Assembly: GCF_009696005.1 (NCBI RefSeq)
Contig: NZ_VUMV01000004.1
Coordinates: forward strand, 62,001-126,000
Direction: 5' to 3'
From: Bilifractor porci
GTDB taxonomy: Bacteria; Bacillota; Clostridia; Lachnospirales; Lachnospiraceae
DNA length: 64,000 nucleotides
Every line of letters begins with the position of its first letter. The stretch's first letter is position 1. The position numbers were made by a program, and so were the translations under genes. This document shows, one piece after another, positions 26,067 to 36,116 of the stretch. The notes below the pieces were generated by a model. It made no database searches. It was not told the DNA's origin and saw only the letters and a list, made by a program, of their open reading frames with translations.

Positions 26067-27443
26067 TCACCCCTTCCAGAATTCCTGTTTTCCTGTCGCC
26101 CCGCCCAGTACCCGGCGCAGCTCCAGCATGGATGTATAGTTCGGAAGTACAAATACCGGGAGCTGACTCTCCTGCATTTTCTGCAGCAGCTCCTCCGATG
26201 TCCGGACGCAGGTAATCCTGTCCTCCGGCGCGTCCGCGTACTTCAGCCGCAGCTGCATGTCCTCCGCCCGATCTCCCCATACATAAATATGATGCAGCTG
26301 CGGGTCCTTGCAGACCTGCTCAAAATCCGCGTCCCAGATCCAGGAAATATCGTGCCCGTCCGCCGTTCTGTCGTTCAGGCAGAACACCGCGTTGTACGGC
26401 TCCCCAAGGCTTTTCAGATAAGCCAGCGCCTGATTGCATCCCGCAGGATTCTTCACAAGAATCATCTGCACATTTGTCTGGCCCAGGCGGAAATTTTCCA
26501 TCCGGCCGAAGCTGCTGTGCACATCCGCCAGAGAACGAATCATTTCTTCCGGCGGAAACCCGGCCGCCGTGTAGGCACAGACTGCGGCCACCGCATTATA
26601 GATATTGTAAACAGCCGGAATGCCGACAGTAACCGCGGAAGAAATACCGTTGATTTTCATATGAACCCGGCTGTCCCTTGCTGTCATGCTGTCAATAGAA
26701 GTGACGGCCACGGAAGGATCTGCGCGGTGATATCCGCATTTCGGACAGACAAAGCCGCCCAGATGCGCATAGGTATGGAATGTATACTGATATTCGGTTC
26801 CACAGTTCACACAATAGCGGGCGTCCGATATCTCCACATTCTTCTGTTCTCCCACCGGAACATCAATGCCGTAGTAAATGACCTGGTTCGGCACATCCTG
26901 CGCGAGACTTGATGTCAGGGAGCAGTCTGCGTTCAGGCACAGGATACTCTCCGGAACCAGACGGATACCCGTCCGGATCTGCTCCAGCGTATGCATCACC
27001 TCCCCGTAGCGGTCAAGCTGATCCCGGAACAGATTGGTCACCACAATTACCTTCGGATGAACCAGGGGTACCACCTGCTTCAGCGCCCCCTCGTCGCACT
27101 CGATAACCGCGTATTTTTTTACCGGCCTTCCACCCGCCGTGGCGTTTGCGGCGAATTCCGCGGTCACACCCGGAAGCAGATTTGCCCCGGATTTATTGGC
27201 CAGGGTGTCCCTCCCGGATGCCGTCATGGCATGCTCCAGCATCCGGCAGGTAGTAGTCTTCCCGTTTGTACCGGTAACCACAATCACTTCCATGCCCCTG
27301 GAAACGGTTTCCAGAATATTTTTGTCAAACGCCATGGCCGCGCGCCCCGGCAGAGTCGTGCCGCCCCGTTTCATCACACGCAGTCCCCAGCGGGCCGCCT
27401 TACAGGCTGCTACCCCGAGAACCGTACGAATATTTCCTGCCAT
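26067..27443 (-). CDS. murT: Lipid II isoglutaminyl synthase, Mur-ligase-like subunit MurT
   Basis: 458-residue Mur ligase relative that activates the D-Glu carboxylate of lipid II with ATP for amidation. Motifs: ATP loop GTNGKTTT near residue 58, NLFRDQLDRYGE near 137, a zinc ribbon CVNCG..CPKCG near 210-237 that is specific to MurT, and the C-terminal DUF1727 region with NPAGCNQAL and NDRTADGHDISWIWD. Coupled to gatD (five-base gap) and 14 bases after the CYTH gene. Amidated lipid II is needed for efficient transpeptidation in many Gram-positives. Confidence 0.94.
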   Translation of the reverse strand: MAGNIRTVLGVAACKAARWGLRVMKRGGTTLPGRAAMAFDKNILETVSRGMEVIVVTGTNGKTTTCRMLEHAMTASGRDTLANKSGANLLPGVTAEFAANATAGGRPVKKYAVIECDEGALKQVVPLVHPKVIVVTNLFRDQLDRYGEVMHTLEQIRTGIRLVPESILCLNADCSLTSSLAQDVPNQVIYYGIDVPVGEQKNVEISDARYCVNCGTEYQYTFHTYAHLGGFVCPKCGYHRADPSVAVTSIDSMTARDSRVHMKINGISSAVTVGIPAVYNIYNAVAAVCAYTAAGFPPEEMIRSLADVHSSFGRMENFRLGQTNVQMILVKNPAGCNQALAYLKSLGEPYNAVFCLNDRTADGHDISWIWDADFEQVCKDPQLHHIYVWGDRAEDMQLRLKYADAPEDRITCVRTSEELLQKMQESQLPVFVLPNYTSMLELRRVLGGATGKQEFWKG

Positions 27444-27457
27444 ATCTGCACCTGCCT

Positions 27458-27973
27458 CTATCTGCTCTTTTCCGCGCAGCCGCCGGAAAGCCTGGTCTGT
27501 ACCCAGTACGCGCCCATGCTCTGGCCCGGCTGCCCCGTAACCTCTCTGCTGAGATATTCTCCAAGGCCGTCCGCCTCCGGGCTCCAGCCCTGCGCCTGCT
27601 CCACCGTGCCGTACTCTACCTCTGCGTACCAGAATTCTGTAGGAAGCCCCTGATCTACGTGATTGACTTCCAGACGGAGTCCGTCCTGCAGCTGATAGGT
27701 CCTGCGGATCTTCGGGATCAGCGGATACCCGGTCAGATCCTCCAGCTGCAAAAACTGCTCTCTGGAGAGCGGCATCTCAATCTCCTTGCGCACAAGCCCT
27801 CTTCCGGATTTGAAGCAGAGGATATATTCTGTCTCCCCGTCCTTCCGGGCTTCCTCCCGGATCCGTACTGTCGGGTCCACGCAGAGATAGCCCTGTCTCA
27901 TAGCGTGTTCAAACAGCAGGGGAAGCTTCTTTTCCGGCCATCCCTTTACCATCCATTTGCGTTCGATTTCCAT
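27458..27973 (-). CDS. CYTH-domain protein (triphosphate tunnel family)
   Basis: 171-residue protein opening with EIERKWMV, the CYTH signature. Alternating charged strands follow (VRIREE, YILCFKSG, RKEIEMPLS, RRTYQL, LRLEVNHVDQ, YAEVEY) that line the tunnel and bind triphosphate and metal. Members hydrolyse inorganic triphosphate or thiamine triphosphate or act as adenylate cyclases; the exact activity is not evident. First gene of the CYTH-murT-gatD operon, with AGAGGGG before the ATG. Confidence 0.88.
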   Translation of the reverse strand: MEIERKWMVKGWPEKKLPLLFEHAMRQGYLCVDPTVRIREEARKDGETEYILCFKSGRGLVRKEIEMPLSREQFLQLEDLTGYPLIPKIRRTYQLQDGLRLEVNHVDQGLPTEFWYAEVEYGTVEQAQGWSPEADGLGEYLSREVTGQPGQSMGAYWVQTRLSGGCAEKSR

Positions 27974-28167
27974 ATCCGAACCCCTCTCTGCGCAATTCTT
28001 CCGGCACCGGCATCCGTTCCATCATAACATACCCCGGAAGAAAGTAAAGCACAGGAAAACAAATGCGCCAGAAGCCGATGCGGTCTGTTCCGGCAATCGT
28101 ACTTCTGACGCTGCGGTCATTCTGTGATGCTTAAGTCAATAGAGCCGAAAGGTCTTTTGACTCTGCA

Positions 28168-29730
28168 TCATTCCATGTTTGTATATCCCATAAGATATTC
28201 GTCGATCTCCTTTGCGCACTGCCGTCCCTCGGCAATCGCCCACACGACGAGTGACTGGCCTCTATGCATATCGCCCGCTGTAAAGACCTTTTCCGCATTG
28301 GTCCGATAGTGGCCTTCCTCTGTCCTGACGGTGCTGCGCGGGGAGAGCTCCACACCGAACGCATCGGCCACATAGGGCTGGCAGCCGAGAAATCCCGCCG
28401 CAATCAGCAGAAGCTCGCAGGGCATTGTCTTTTCCGTTCCGGGCACTTCCTCCAGCCTGCCCTGATGAAACTTTACCCGGACCGTCCGGATGGCAGTAAG
28501 CTTCCCGTTCTTCCGGACCAGCTCCTTTACTGTTGTCTCGTAGATCCGCGGGTCATGCCCGAACAGCTCGATGGCCTCCTCCTGCCCATAGTCCGTTTTC
28601 AGGATTTTCGGCCACTCCGGCCAGGGATTGGAGTCCGCTCGGACTGCCGGGGGCTCCGGCATCATCTCCAGCTGCGTAACAGATTTGCAGCCTTGTCTGA
28701 TGCATGTCCCGACACAGTCGTTGCCGGTGTCGCCGCCTCCGACAATGACGACATGCTTGTTTCTGGCGCTGATATAGCATCTGTCCCCGTAATTTTTTTC
28801 CGGAAGCTTCCCGTCATTCTCCAGAAGCGCATGGGTGGTGGACTTCAGGAAATCCACGGCAAAATGGACTCCCCTTGCGCTGTTAAAGTCCGGCACATTC
28901 AGGGCTCTGGGATTTTTGGCGCCGCAGCAGAGCGCAATGGCGTCATATTCCTTCAGAAGATTCTGCACCGAGTACTCCGCCCCGGCCGCTTCCTGCTCTT
29001 TTCCGTCCATTCTTTTCCCGGATGCCGCGGAAATTTCTTTCGGGGTCTCCGCGCCGATATCGACCCCTGTCACAAACCTGACGCCCTCGGCCTCCATCAG
29101 CTTCTGACGGCGGAAAACAATGCTTTTATCCAGCTTCATATTCGGTATGCCGTACATAAGCAGCCCGCCGATCCGGTCATCCCTCTCAAAAACCGTTACC
29201 AGGTGGCCTCTTTTGTTCAGACGGTCGGCAACCGCCAGGCCGGCCGGACCGCTCCCGATGACCGCGACCTTTTTCCCACTGCGTACAGCTGGAATCTGCG
29301 GCTTCATCTTCCCTGCGGCAAACCCTGTCTCGATGATATACAGCTCATTGTCATGGATGGTGACAGGGCTGTCGTTCATCCCGCAGATACAGGCCTTTTC
29401 GCAGAGCGCGGGGCAGACCCGCGCGGTAAATTCCGGAAAGCTGCTCGTCTTCAGCAGCCGTGACAGCGCATAAACCGGATGGTTCTGATATATTTCATCG
29501 TTCCACTCCGGAATCAGGTTGTGCAGCGGACATCCTGTCACCATCCCCTTCAGTTTTAAAGCAGACTGACACAGCGGCACCCCGCAGTTCATGCACCGCG
29601 CGCCCTGCTTCCTTCTCTCCTCTGTATCCAGCGGTCCATGGAACTCATTGAAATTCTGAATCCGCTCCCTGACCCCGGTTGTTGTATTATCTTCTCTCTG
29701 ATATTCCAGAAATCCTGTAGGCTTACCCAT
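28168..29730 (-). CDS. gltD: Glutamate synthase small subunit
   Basis: 520-residue flavoprotein that feeds NADPH electrons to GltB. N-terminal cysteine clusters CMNCGVPLC and CPALCEKACICG bind [4Fe-4S]. GSGPAGLAVADRLN near residue 150 binds FAD, and the second nucleotide fold with GGGDTGNDCVG near 345 binds NADPH. The C-terminal FTAGDMHRGQSLVVWAI segment is typical. It lies 116 bases after gltB in the same direction. The longer-than-average length (about 490 is common) comes from an insertion near residue 225. Confidence 0.95.
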   Translation of the reverse strand: MGKPTGFLEYQREDNTTTGVRERIQNFNEFHGPLDTEERRKQGARCMNCGVPLCQSALKLKGMVTGCPLHNLIPEWNDEIYQNHPVYALSRLLKTSSFPEFTARVCPALCEKACICGMNDSPVTIHDNELYIIETGFAAGKMKPQIPAVRSGKKVAVIGSGPAGLAVADRLNKRGHLVTVFERDDRIGGLLMYGIPNMKLDKSIVFRRQKLMEAEGVRFVTGVDIGAETPKEISAASGKRMDGKEQEAAGAEYSVQNLLKEYDAIALCCGAKNPRALNVPDFNSARGVHFAVDFLKSTTHALLENDGKLPEKNYGDRCYISARNKHVVIVGGGDTGNDCVGTCIRQGCKSVTQLEMMPEPPAVRADSNPWPEWPKILKTDYGQEEAIELFGHDPRIYETTVKELVRKNGKLTAIRTVRVKFHQGRLEEVPGTEKTMPCELLLIAAGFLGCQPYVADAFGVELSPRSTVRTEEGHYRTNAEKVFTAGDMHRGQSLVVWAIAEGRQCAKEIDEYLMGYTNME

Positions 29731-29846
29731 TCCGGACGCCCCTTTCCTGTTTGATTCTGTGAACCGCCGCGCATACCCGGTACCGCATCGGCCACGTTCC
29801 TGCCTTGTTTCCTGTTTCCGACAGATCCGAGATCTGTAAAGCCTCT

Positions 29847-32800
29847 TTATTTCGCGAGCTCATAAAACGCTTCCAGCTCCGCGCTGTCATGCGAGACGCC
29901 CTGTTCCTCGAATTTGCTGATCTCCGAAAGTACTCTCTGGTAATCATTGGGAACAATCTTCTTAAAGTGCGGAAGATAGTCCTCGAAGTCCTTCAGGATT
30001 CTTACGCCCAGCTCGGAACCTGTCTCCTTTACATAGTCGGTCAGAATATCGTGAAGCTCCGCGATATCAAATTTCTCCGTCACTTCCCGCATGGAAACCA
30101 TCTCTTCATTCAGCTTCTTGTAAAGCGTGTGTTCGAGATCCAGTACATAGGCAAAACCGCCGCTCATGCCTGCCGCAAAATTCTTCCCGGTTTTTCCGAG
30201 AACAACAGCGCGGCCTCCGGTCATATACTCCAGCCCGTGATCCCCGCAGCCCTCCACGACTGCCGTGGCTCCGGAATTGCGGACACAGAACCTTTCTCCG
30301 GCAATTCCGCAGATGTATGCTTTTCCGCCTGTCGCCCCGTACAAGGCCACATTTCCGATGATGATGTTTTCCGAGGCCTTAAACCTGCTGTTCGCAGGAG
30401 GAACAACGACAATCTTTCCGCCGGACAGTCCTTTTCCCAGGTAGTCATTGGCGTCTCCCGACAGACGGAGCGTCAGTCCCTTCGGGGCAAAAGCGCCGAA
30501 CGACTGTCCGCCGCCGCCCTGGCAGTTGACCACAAAGGTATCTTCCTCCAGACTGTCCCCGAAACGCGCGGTAATCTCCGATCCGAAAATCGTTCCCAGC
30601 GTCCGGTTTGTGCTGGATACCTGAATGGTCTCCTCATGGTGCACTCCCTTTGCCATCGCCTCTGAAAATTTCGGAAGGAGAACCGCCATATCCTCCGTCT
30701 GCTCCAGATGGAAATCATACTGGGCTTTCGGGTCGAAATGCCGGTCCGGACGCTTTGCCAGCTCCGGCTTCAGAATCTCGGAAAGATCTACCTTGTCGGC
30801 ACGGTCTGTGATTTGTTTCTCCTTCATCTTCAGACAGTCGCAGCGTCCCACCATCTCATCAATGGTCCGAAACCCCAGCTTTGCCATGATCTCCCGCATC
30901 TCCTGCGCGATAAACAGCATGAAATTCATCACATATTCGGGCTTGCCCCGGAACCTTTTGCGCAGCTCCACATTCTGCGTCGCGATTCCGGCCGGGCAGG
31001 TATCCTTGTTGCAGACACGCATCATCATACATCCCATGGATACCAGCGGAGCCGTTGCGAAGCCGAATTCTTCCGCTCCCAGAAGGCAGGCGATGACCAC
31101 ATCTCTGCCGCTCATCAGTTTTCCGTCTGTCTCCAGGATCACCCGGTTGCGAAGCCCGTTTTCCATCAGGCTCTGGTGCGCCTCCGTCAGTCCCAGCTCC
31201 CAGGGAAGTCCCGCCCCGTGGATCGAGGAAAGCGGGGCGGCCCCGGTGCCTCCGTCATATCCGGAAATCAGGATCACCTGCGCGCCGGCCTTGGCGACAC
31301 CGGAGGCAATCGTTCCGACACCGTTCTCCGAGACCAGTTTGACATTGATTCTCGCGTTCCGGTTCGCGTTCTTCAGGTCATAAATCAGCTGGGCCAGATC
31401 CTCGATGGAGTAAATATCATGGTGCGGCGGCGGTGAGATCAGGGAGACACCGGGCGTGGAAAATCTTGTTTTCGCCACCCACGGGTAAACCTTTTTCCCC
31501 GGAAGGTGCCCGCCTTCTCCGGGCTTGGCCCCCTGCGCCATTTTGATCTGTATCTCCTTCGCGCTGTTCAGATACGCGCTTGTCACGCCAAAACGGCCGG
31601 AAGCCACCTGCTTGATGGCGCTGTTTCTTTCTGTCCCGAACCGGTCAGGGCTTTCCCCGCCCTCTCCGGTATTGGATTCCCCGCCCAGCCGGTTCATGGC
31701 AATGGCCATGCATTCATGCGCCTCCTGCGACAGCGAGCCGTAAGACATAGCCCCGGTCTTAAAGCGTTTTACAATTTCCTCCGCCGGCTCTACCTCTTCA
31801 ATGGGAACCGCCGGCTGCTGCGGCGCAAATTCCAGGAGCCCGCGCAGCGTGTGCGGCAGATTGTCATCCACCATGGCGGTGTACTCCTTAAAGCGGCTGT
31901 AATCCCCGTTCTGCGTCGCCTGCTGCAAGGCGATGATCGTGGCCGGATTATAGAGATGGTTCTCCTTGTCATCCCCGCTGCGGAGCTTATGGAAGCCGAT
32001 GGAATCCAGTGTTGTATCCACGCCCAGCCCCAGCGGATCGAAGGCATGGTCATGCCGGTAGGTGACGCCTTCCTCGATTTCCTGCAGCCCGATTCCCTCT
32101 ACCCGGCTCACTACTCCGGTAAAATAGCGGTCAACCACCTCTTTGGAAAGTCCGATGGCCTCAAAAATCTTGGCTGACTGATAAGACTGCAGGGTAGAGA
32201 TTCCCATCTTCGCGGCAATCTTCACAATGCCGTTCAGAATTGCCTTGTTGTAATCCGCGATCGCGGTGTGGTAATCCTTGTCCAGAATGCCCCGGTCAAT
32301 CATCTCCGAGATGCACTCGTGTGCCAGATACGGGTTGATGGCACGCGCGCCAAAACCCAGGATTGTGGCAAACTGATGGACATCTCTGGGCTCCCCGCTC
32401 TCCAGGACCAGAGATACCTGCGTTCTCTTCTTCGTGCGCACCAGGTGCTGTTCCACGGCAGAAACGGCCAGCAGCGACGGAATCGCCACATGATTCTCGT
32501 CCACCCCGCGGTCGGAAAGAATCAGGATATTAGCTCCTTTCCCGTATGCCCTGTCGCATGAGAGATTCAGCTTTTCCAGTGCTTTTTCCAGCGATGTATT
32601 TTTGTAATACAAAAGCGAGATCACCTGGCTCTTGAAGCCCGGCTGATCCAGAGCCTTTATTTTCAGCAGATCCACGCCGGTCAGAATCGGGTTCGCAATC
32701 TCCAGGACGGTACAGTTGTCCGATTTTTCCTGAAGAAGATTACCGTCGGAGCCCAGGTACACGGTCGTATCTGTGACGATTTCTTCCCGCAGGGAGTCGA

Positions 32801-34358
32801 TCGGCGGATTTGTCACCTGCGCAAACAGCTGCTTGAAATAATGAAACAGCGACTGATGCTTTTCGGACAGGACCGCCAGCGGAATATCATGCCCCATCGA
32901 GCCGGTGGGCTCCACTCCGTCCTTTGCCATGGGCAGGATTTCATCCCGCACGTCCTCGTTGGTGTATCCGAACACTTTGTACAGCTTATCCCGCATCTGC
33001 TGTGTATGCTCCGGGATCTTCTGATTGGGAATCTTCAGATCCTTCAGATAGAGCAGGTGCTGATCGAGCCACTCCCCGTAAGGACGCCGACCGGAATAAT
33101 ATTCCTTGCACTCCTCATCGGAAATAATTCTCTTCTGCACCGTATCGACCAGCAAAATGCGGCCCGGCTGCAGACGGGACTTTTTTATGATATGTTCCGG
33201 AGCAATGTCCAGAACCCCGACCTCCGAAGCAAGAATCAGGCGGTTATCATCCGTGATATAATAGCGGCTCGGCCGGAGTCCGTTCCGGTCCAGCGTCGCG
33301 CCGACCAGATCTCCGTCTGTAAACAAGATGGCAGCAGGACCGTCCCAGGGCTCCATCATGGTCGCATAATAATGGTAGAAATCCCTCTTCGCCTCCGGCA
33401 TATTGCGCTCGTGTCTCCACGGCTCCGGAATCATCGCCATGACCGCCAGCGGCAGCGGCATGCCGTTCATATAAAGAAATTCCAGCGTATTGTCCAGCAT
33501 GGCAGAGTCTGATCCGTTGCTGTTGATAACCGGCAGAATTTTATCCATATCGTTATCCATCAGCTCGGAGGACATGGTTTCCTCACGGGCAAGCATACGG
33601 TCCACATTGCCCCGGATCGTGTTAATTTCCCCGTTGTGGGCGATCATCCGGTAGGGATGCGCGCGAAGCCAGCTTGGCGTGGTGTTGGTGGAGAAACGGG
33701 AATGCACGACTGCAATCGCCGTCTCATAATCCGTACTCTGCAGATCCTCGTAAAATTTGCGAAGCTGCGAGACAAGGAACATTCCCTTGTACACGATGGT
33801 CCGGGAGGAAAGCGACGCAATGTAAGTGTCCTCGGAACTCTGCTCAAACTCTCTTCTGGCCACATACAGCCGACGGTCAAAGGCAATTCCCTTCGGAACA
33901 TTTTTCGGGCGCTCGATAAAGCACTGATAAATCTCCGGCATACAGGCTACCGCCACTTCCCCGAGGATTTCCGGATGCACAGGCACCTTTCTCCAGCCGA
34001 GGAAATTCAGATCGTTTTTCTTGGCAATCACCTCGAACATGCGCATGGAAAAAATGCGTTTTCTCTGCTCCTGCGGAAGAAAAAACATACCGACGCCGTA
34101 ATCTCTGGCTTCCCCAAGGGTAATCCCGCAGTCTGCTGCCGCTTTTTTGAAAAAGCGGTGCGAGATCTGCAGAAGAATCCCGACACCGTCCCCCACCTTT
34201 CCCGTGGCATCTTTTCCGGCGCGGTGCTCCAGCTTCTCCACAATGTGAAGAGCGTCATCCAGGACACGGTACTCCACATGTCCGTCAATATTGACTACGG
34301 TGCCGATTCCGCAGGCATCGTGGTCAAGCTTCCAGTTTTCGGTCGGATTATTACTCAT
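29847..34358 (-). CDS. gltB: Glutamate synthase large subunit
   Basis: About 1503 residues; makes two glutamates from glutamine and 2-oxoglutarate. ATG at 34358 is preferred (AGAGGAG eight bases upstream) over two upstream in-frame codons. The short propeptide ends before DACGIG, so the N-terminal Cys of the class II glutaminase is at about residue 14. The central and FMN-binding synthase domains follow (SGYDGGTGAAPLSS near 1050), with the [3Fe-4S] cysteines in MRVCNKDTCPAG near 1115. The C-terminal GxxxG beta-helix repeats finish the protein. The leader carries a terminator-like hairpin. Confidence 0.97.
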   Translation of the reverse strand: MSNNPTENWKLDHDACGIGTVVNIDGHVEYRVLDDALHIVEKLEHRAGKDATGKVGDGVGILLQISHRFFKKAAADCGITLGEARDYGVGMFFLPQEQRKRIFSMRMFEVIAKKNDLNFLGWRKVPVHPEILGEVAVACMPEIYQCFIERPKNVPKGIAFDRRLYVARREFEQSSEDTYIASLSSRTIVYKGMFLVSQLRKFYEDLQSTDYETAIAVVHSRFSTNTTPSWLRAHPYRMIAHNGEINTIRGNVDRMLAREETMSSELMDNDMDKILPVINSNGSDSAMLDNTLEFLYMNGMPLPLAVMAMIPEPWRHERNMPEAKRDFYHYYATMMEPWDGPAAILFTDGDLVGATLDRNGLRPSRYYITDDNRLILASEVGVLDIAPEHIIKKSRLQPGRILLVDTVQKRIISDEECKEYYSGRRPYGEWLDQHLLYLKDLKIPNQKIPEHTQQMRDKLYKVFGYTNEDVRDEILPMAKDGVEPTGSMGHDIPLAVLSEKHQSLFHYFKQLFAQVTNPPIDSLREEIVTDTTVYLGSDGNLLQEKSDNCTVLEIANPILTGVDLLKIKALDQPGFKSQVISLLYYKNTSLEKALEKLNLSCDRAYGKGANILILSDRGVDENHVAIPSLLAVSAVEQHLVRTKKRTQVSLVLESGEPRDVHQFATILGFGARAINPYLAHECISEMIDRGILDKDYHTAIADYNKAILNGIVKIAAKMGISTLQSYQSAKIFEAIGLSKEVVDRYFTGVVSRVEGIGLQEIEEGVTYRHDHAFDPLGLGVDTTLDSIGFHKLRSGDDKENHLYNPATIIALQQATQNGDYSRFKEYTAMVDDNLPHTLRGLLEFAPQQPAVPIEEVEPAEEIVKRFKTGAMSYGSLSQEAHECMAIAMNRLGGESNTGEGGESPDRFGTERNSAIKQVASGRFGVTSAYLNSAKEIQIKMAQGAKPGEGGHLPGKKVYPWVAKTRFSTPGVSLISPPPHHDIYSIEDLAQLIYDLKNANRNARINVKLVSENGVGTIASGVAKAGAQVILISGYDGGTGAAPLSSIHGAGLPWELGLTEAHQSLMENGLRNRVILETDGKLMSGRDVVIACLLGAEEFGFATAPLVSMGCMMMRVCNKDTCPAGIATQNVELRKRFRGKPEYVMNFMLFIAQEMREIMAKLGFRTIDEMVGRCDCLKMKEKQITDRADKVDLSEILKPELAKRPDRHFDPKAQYDFHLEQTEDMAVLLPKFSEAMAKGVHHEETIQVSSTNRTLGTIFGSEITARFGDSLEEDTFVVNCQGGGGQSFGAFAPKGLTLRLSGDANDYLGKGLSGGKIVVVPPANSRFKASENIIIGNVALYGATGGKAYICGIAGERFCVRNSGATAVVEGCGDHGLEYMTGGRAVVLGKTGKNFAAGMSGGFAYVLDLEHTLYKKLNEEMVSMREVTEKFDIAELHDILTDYVKETGSELGVRILKDFEDYLPHFKKIVPNDYQRVLSEISKFEEQGVSHDSAELEAFYELAK

Positions 34359-34407
34359 CTTCATTTCTCCTCTGATCATTCCGGGATGAAAGAATGCTTT
34401 ATATAGT

Positions 34408-34452
34408 AAAAAAAGGCAAAAAGATTGCGAAAAATCGCAGCCCCTTTGCCTT
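34408..34452 (-). terminator. Terminator between ychF and gltB, possible gltB attenuator
   Basis: Minus strand: AAGGCAAA pairs with TTTGCCTT around an inner TGCGA/TCGCA hairpin, then seven Ts. It lies 125 bases after ychF and 50 bases before the gltB start. It either ends ychF transcription or, if the promoter candidate at 34488 is used, sits in the gltB leader as an attenuator. Confidence 0.8.
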
Positions 34453-34458
34453 GTTCGT

Positions 34459-34488
34459 ACCCTATCACAATTAAGTAGTTATTGTCAA
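34459..34488 (-). promoter_or_regulatory. Candidate gltB promoter
   Basis: Minus-strand TTGACA (34488-34483), 18-base spacer, and an extended -10 TGATAGGGT whose core TAGGGT (34464-34459) is weak. Transcripts from here would cross the hairpin at 34408-34452. A TATATA further down (near 34400) is an alternative -10 without a good -35. Confidence 0.4.
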
Positions 34489-34576
34489 GTATACAAGCCC
34501 TCTGACGGAAAATTTCTGAAGAGCCATACTGTCCGGCAGCCGGTCTCCTCCGGCGCAGCTTCTGTCTGATACAGAA

Positions 34577-35689
34577 TCAGACATTAAAGCGGAAGAGGAT
34601 CACATCTCCGTCCTGAACCACGTAGTCCTTTCCTTCCATGCGCACAAGCCCCTTCTCCCTTGCGGCGGCGTAAGATCCCGCATCCAGCAGGTTCTTGTAA
34701 TTAACAACCTCCGCTTTGATAAAGCCCCGCTCAAAATCTGTATGGATTTTCCCTGCCGCCTGCGGAGCCTTAGTTCCGATTTTAATGGTCCACGCGCGTG
34801 TCTCATCCTCGCCCGCCGTAAGGAAGCTCATCAGCCCCAGCGTCCGGTAGCTGGCCTGGATCAGCTTGTCCAGACCGGAGGACTTGACTCCCAGATCCTC
34901 CAGAAACATCTCCCGGTCTTCATCGCTCATCTCGGACATCTCCGCCTCTATCTCGGCGGAGATCACAAACACCTCGCTGTTTTTTTCTTTCGCCAGCTCC
35001 CGGACGGCCGCCACATGCGGATTGGAAGCCCCGTCATCCGCAAGGTCATCCTCCGCGACATTTGCCGCATAGATCACCGGCTTTGCCGTAAGAAGGTTCA
35101 GCTCCCGGAACGCGGAGACAATTCCTTCTTCATCTTTGTATTTTTCCATATCAAAGACAATGGCGTCTTTTCCTGCTTCCAGATGTGCCTTCAACTCTGT
35201 GAGCATTTCCAGCTCCCGCTTCGCGTCTTTATCTCCTACGCGGGCCGCTTTTGTCGTCTTGGAGATCCGGCGTTCCAGAACCTCCAGATCCGCAAAAATA
35301 AGCTCCAGATCTATGGTATCAATATCCCTCTTCGGATCTACCGAACCATCCACATGGATCACATTCGGATCCTCAAAGCAGCGAACCACATGAACAATGG
35401 CGTCACACTCCCGGATGTTGGCAAGGAACTGGTTGCCCAGACCTTCTCCCTTAGAGGCACCCTTTACAAGCCCCGCGATATCCACAAACTCCACCACGGC
35501 AGGCGTTACCTTTTTAGAATGATAGAAATCCCCCAGAAGTTTCAGCCGGAAATCCGGAACCGGAACCACACCGACATTCGGGTCGATGGTACAGAACGGA
35601 TAATTCGCCATCTCCGCGCCTGCCTTGGTCAGAGAATTAAACAATGTACTTTTCCCGACATTCGGGAGCCCGACGATTCCTAATTTCAT
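34577..35689 (-). CDS. ychF: Redox-regulated ATPase YchF (Obg family)
   Basis: 370-residue P-loop protein of the Obg/OLA1 group that prefers ATP over GTP and is linked to ribosomes and oxidative stress. Motifs: P-loop GLPNVGKST at 7-15, the [10 protein letters not shown] switch near 35, [16 protein letters not shown] near 70, and YAANV in place of the usual NKxD (near 205). The C-terminal TGS domain contains [21 protein letters not shown]. Normal length. The upstream region holds the nested-stem repeat-like element at 35719-35867. Confidence 0.96.
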   Translation of the reverse strand: MKLGIVGLPNVGKSTLFNSLTKAGAEMANYPFCTIDPNVGVVPVPDFRLKLLGDFYHSKKVTPAVVEFVDIAGLVKGASKGEGLGNQFLANIRECDAIVHVVRCFEDPNVIHVDGSVDPKRDIDTIDLELIFADLEVLERRISKTTKAARVGDKDAKRELEMLTELKAHLEAGKDAIVFDMEKYKDEEGIVSAFRELNLLTAKPVIYAANVAEDDLADDGASNPHVAAVRELAKEKNSEVFVISAEIEAEMSEMSDEDREMFLEDLGVKSSGLDKLIQASYRTLGLMSFLTAGEDETRAWTIKIGTKAPQAAGKIHTDFERGFIKAEVVNYKNLLDAGSYAAAREKGLVRMEGKDYVVQDGDVILFRFNV

Positions 35690-35718
35690 ATGATTCTATA
35701 TCTCCTTTATTTGTAATT

Positions 35719-35867
35719 ATTCAGCGCCCTGAAAACTGATGAAATCCAGACGGAGAGCTTGCTCGCCGGACGGTTCCAGAAGTTTTCTGAGGGGCGGACA
35801 AGCGGCGAAGCCTCTCTGACCGCACACAGCGAGGAACGCAAAGCATTCCGAGTCCGGGGTGCTGAAT
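35719..35867. repeat. Nested-stem structured element upstream of ychF
   Basis: About 150 bases closed by an 11-bp helix between 35719-35729 and 35857-35867 (one G-U). A second helix pairs around 35751-35768 with 35803-35818 (GAGAG/CTCTC and CGCCG/CGGCG). An apical hairpin CAGAA-GTT-TTCTG lies at 35777-35789. The closing and middle helices each contain a base pair that is G-U on the plus strand but A-C on the minus strand, favouring plus-strand RNA. The plus strand is also open from 35724 to a TAG at 35868, which can mislead annotation. I recall similar translated fragments in other Lachnospiraceae, so a dispersed element is likely. The rest of the gap (35868-36076) shows no gene. Confidence 0.6.
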
Positions 35868-36078
35868 AGATACCTTTATCTCAAGTTGATCCGCCCCGGA
35901 TACTTATACCATTTTTACATTAGAAGCCGCATCCGCTGATATTCTGATCTTTACGCAAAAGCTTCGCACATAAAGATTGAACTCCTTCCCCCTAACCGAA
36001 AAGAGTCCAATACAACAACGCATTATAGCAGATGGGTGTTATTTTCTCAATAAAACTTTTTAAGCAGCAGGAAGGCCC

Positions 36079-36105
36079 AAAAACCCGCTTGATCTCGCAA
36101 ACGGG
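36079..36105 (-). terminator. Terminator of the small membrane protein gene
   Basis: Minus strand: CCCG and CGGG arms enclose 14 bases with a partial TTG/CAA pairing, followed by five Ts. Begins 11 bases after the stop at 36117. Confidence 0.6.
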
Positions 36106-36116
36106 ATTCCGTCTTT

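Noticed and set aside
34564-34582. Hairpin GTCTGAT/ATCAGAC over the ychF stop as terminator
   Set aside because: No T-run follows on the minus strand; the real terminator candidate is at 34408-34452.
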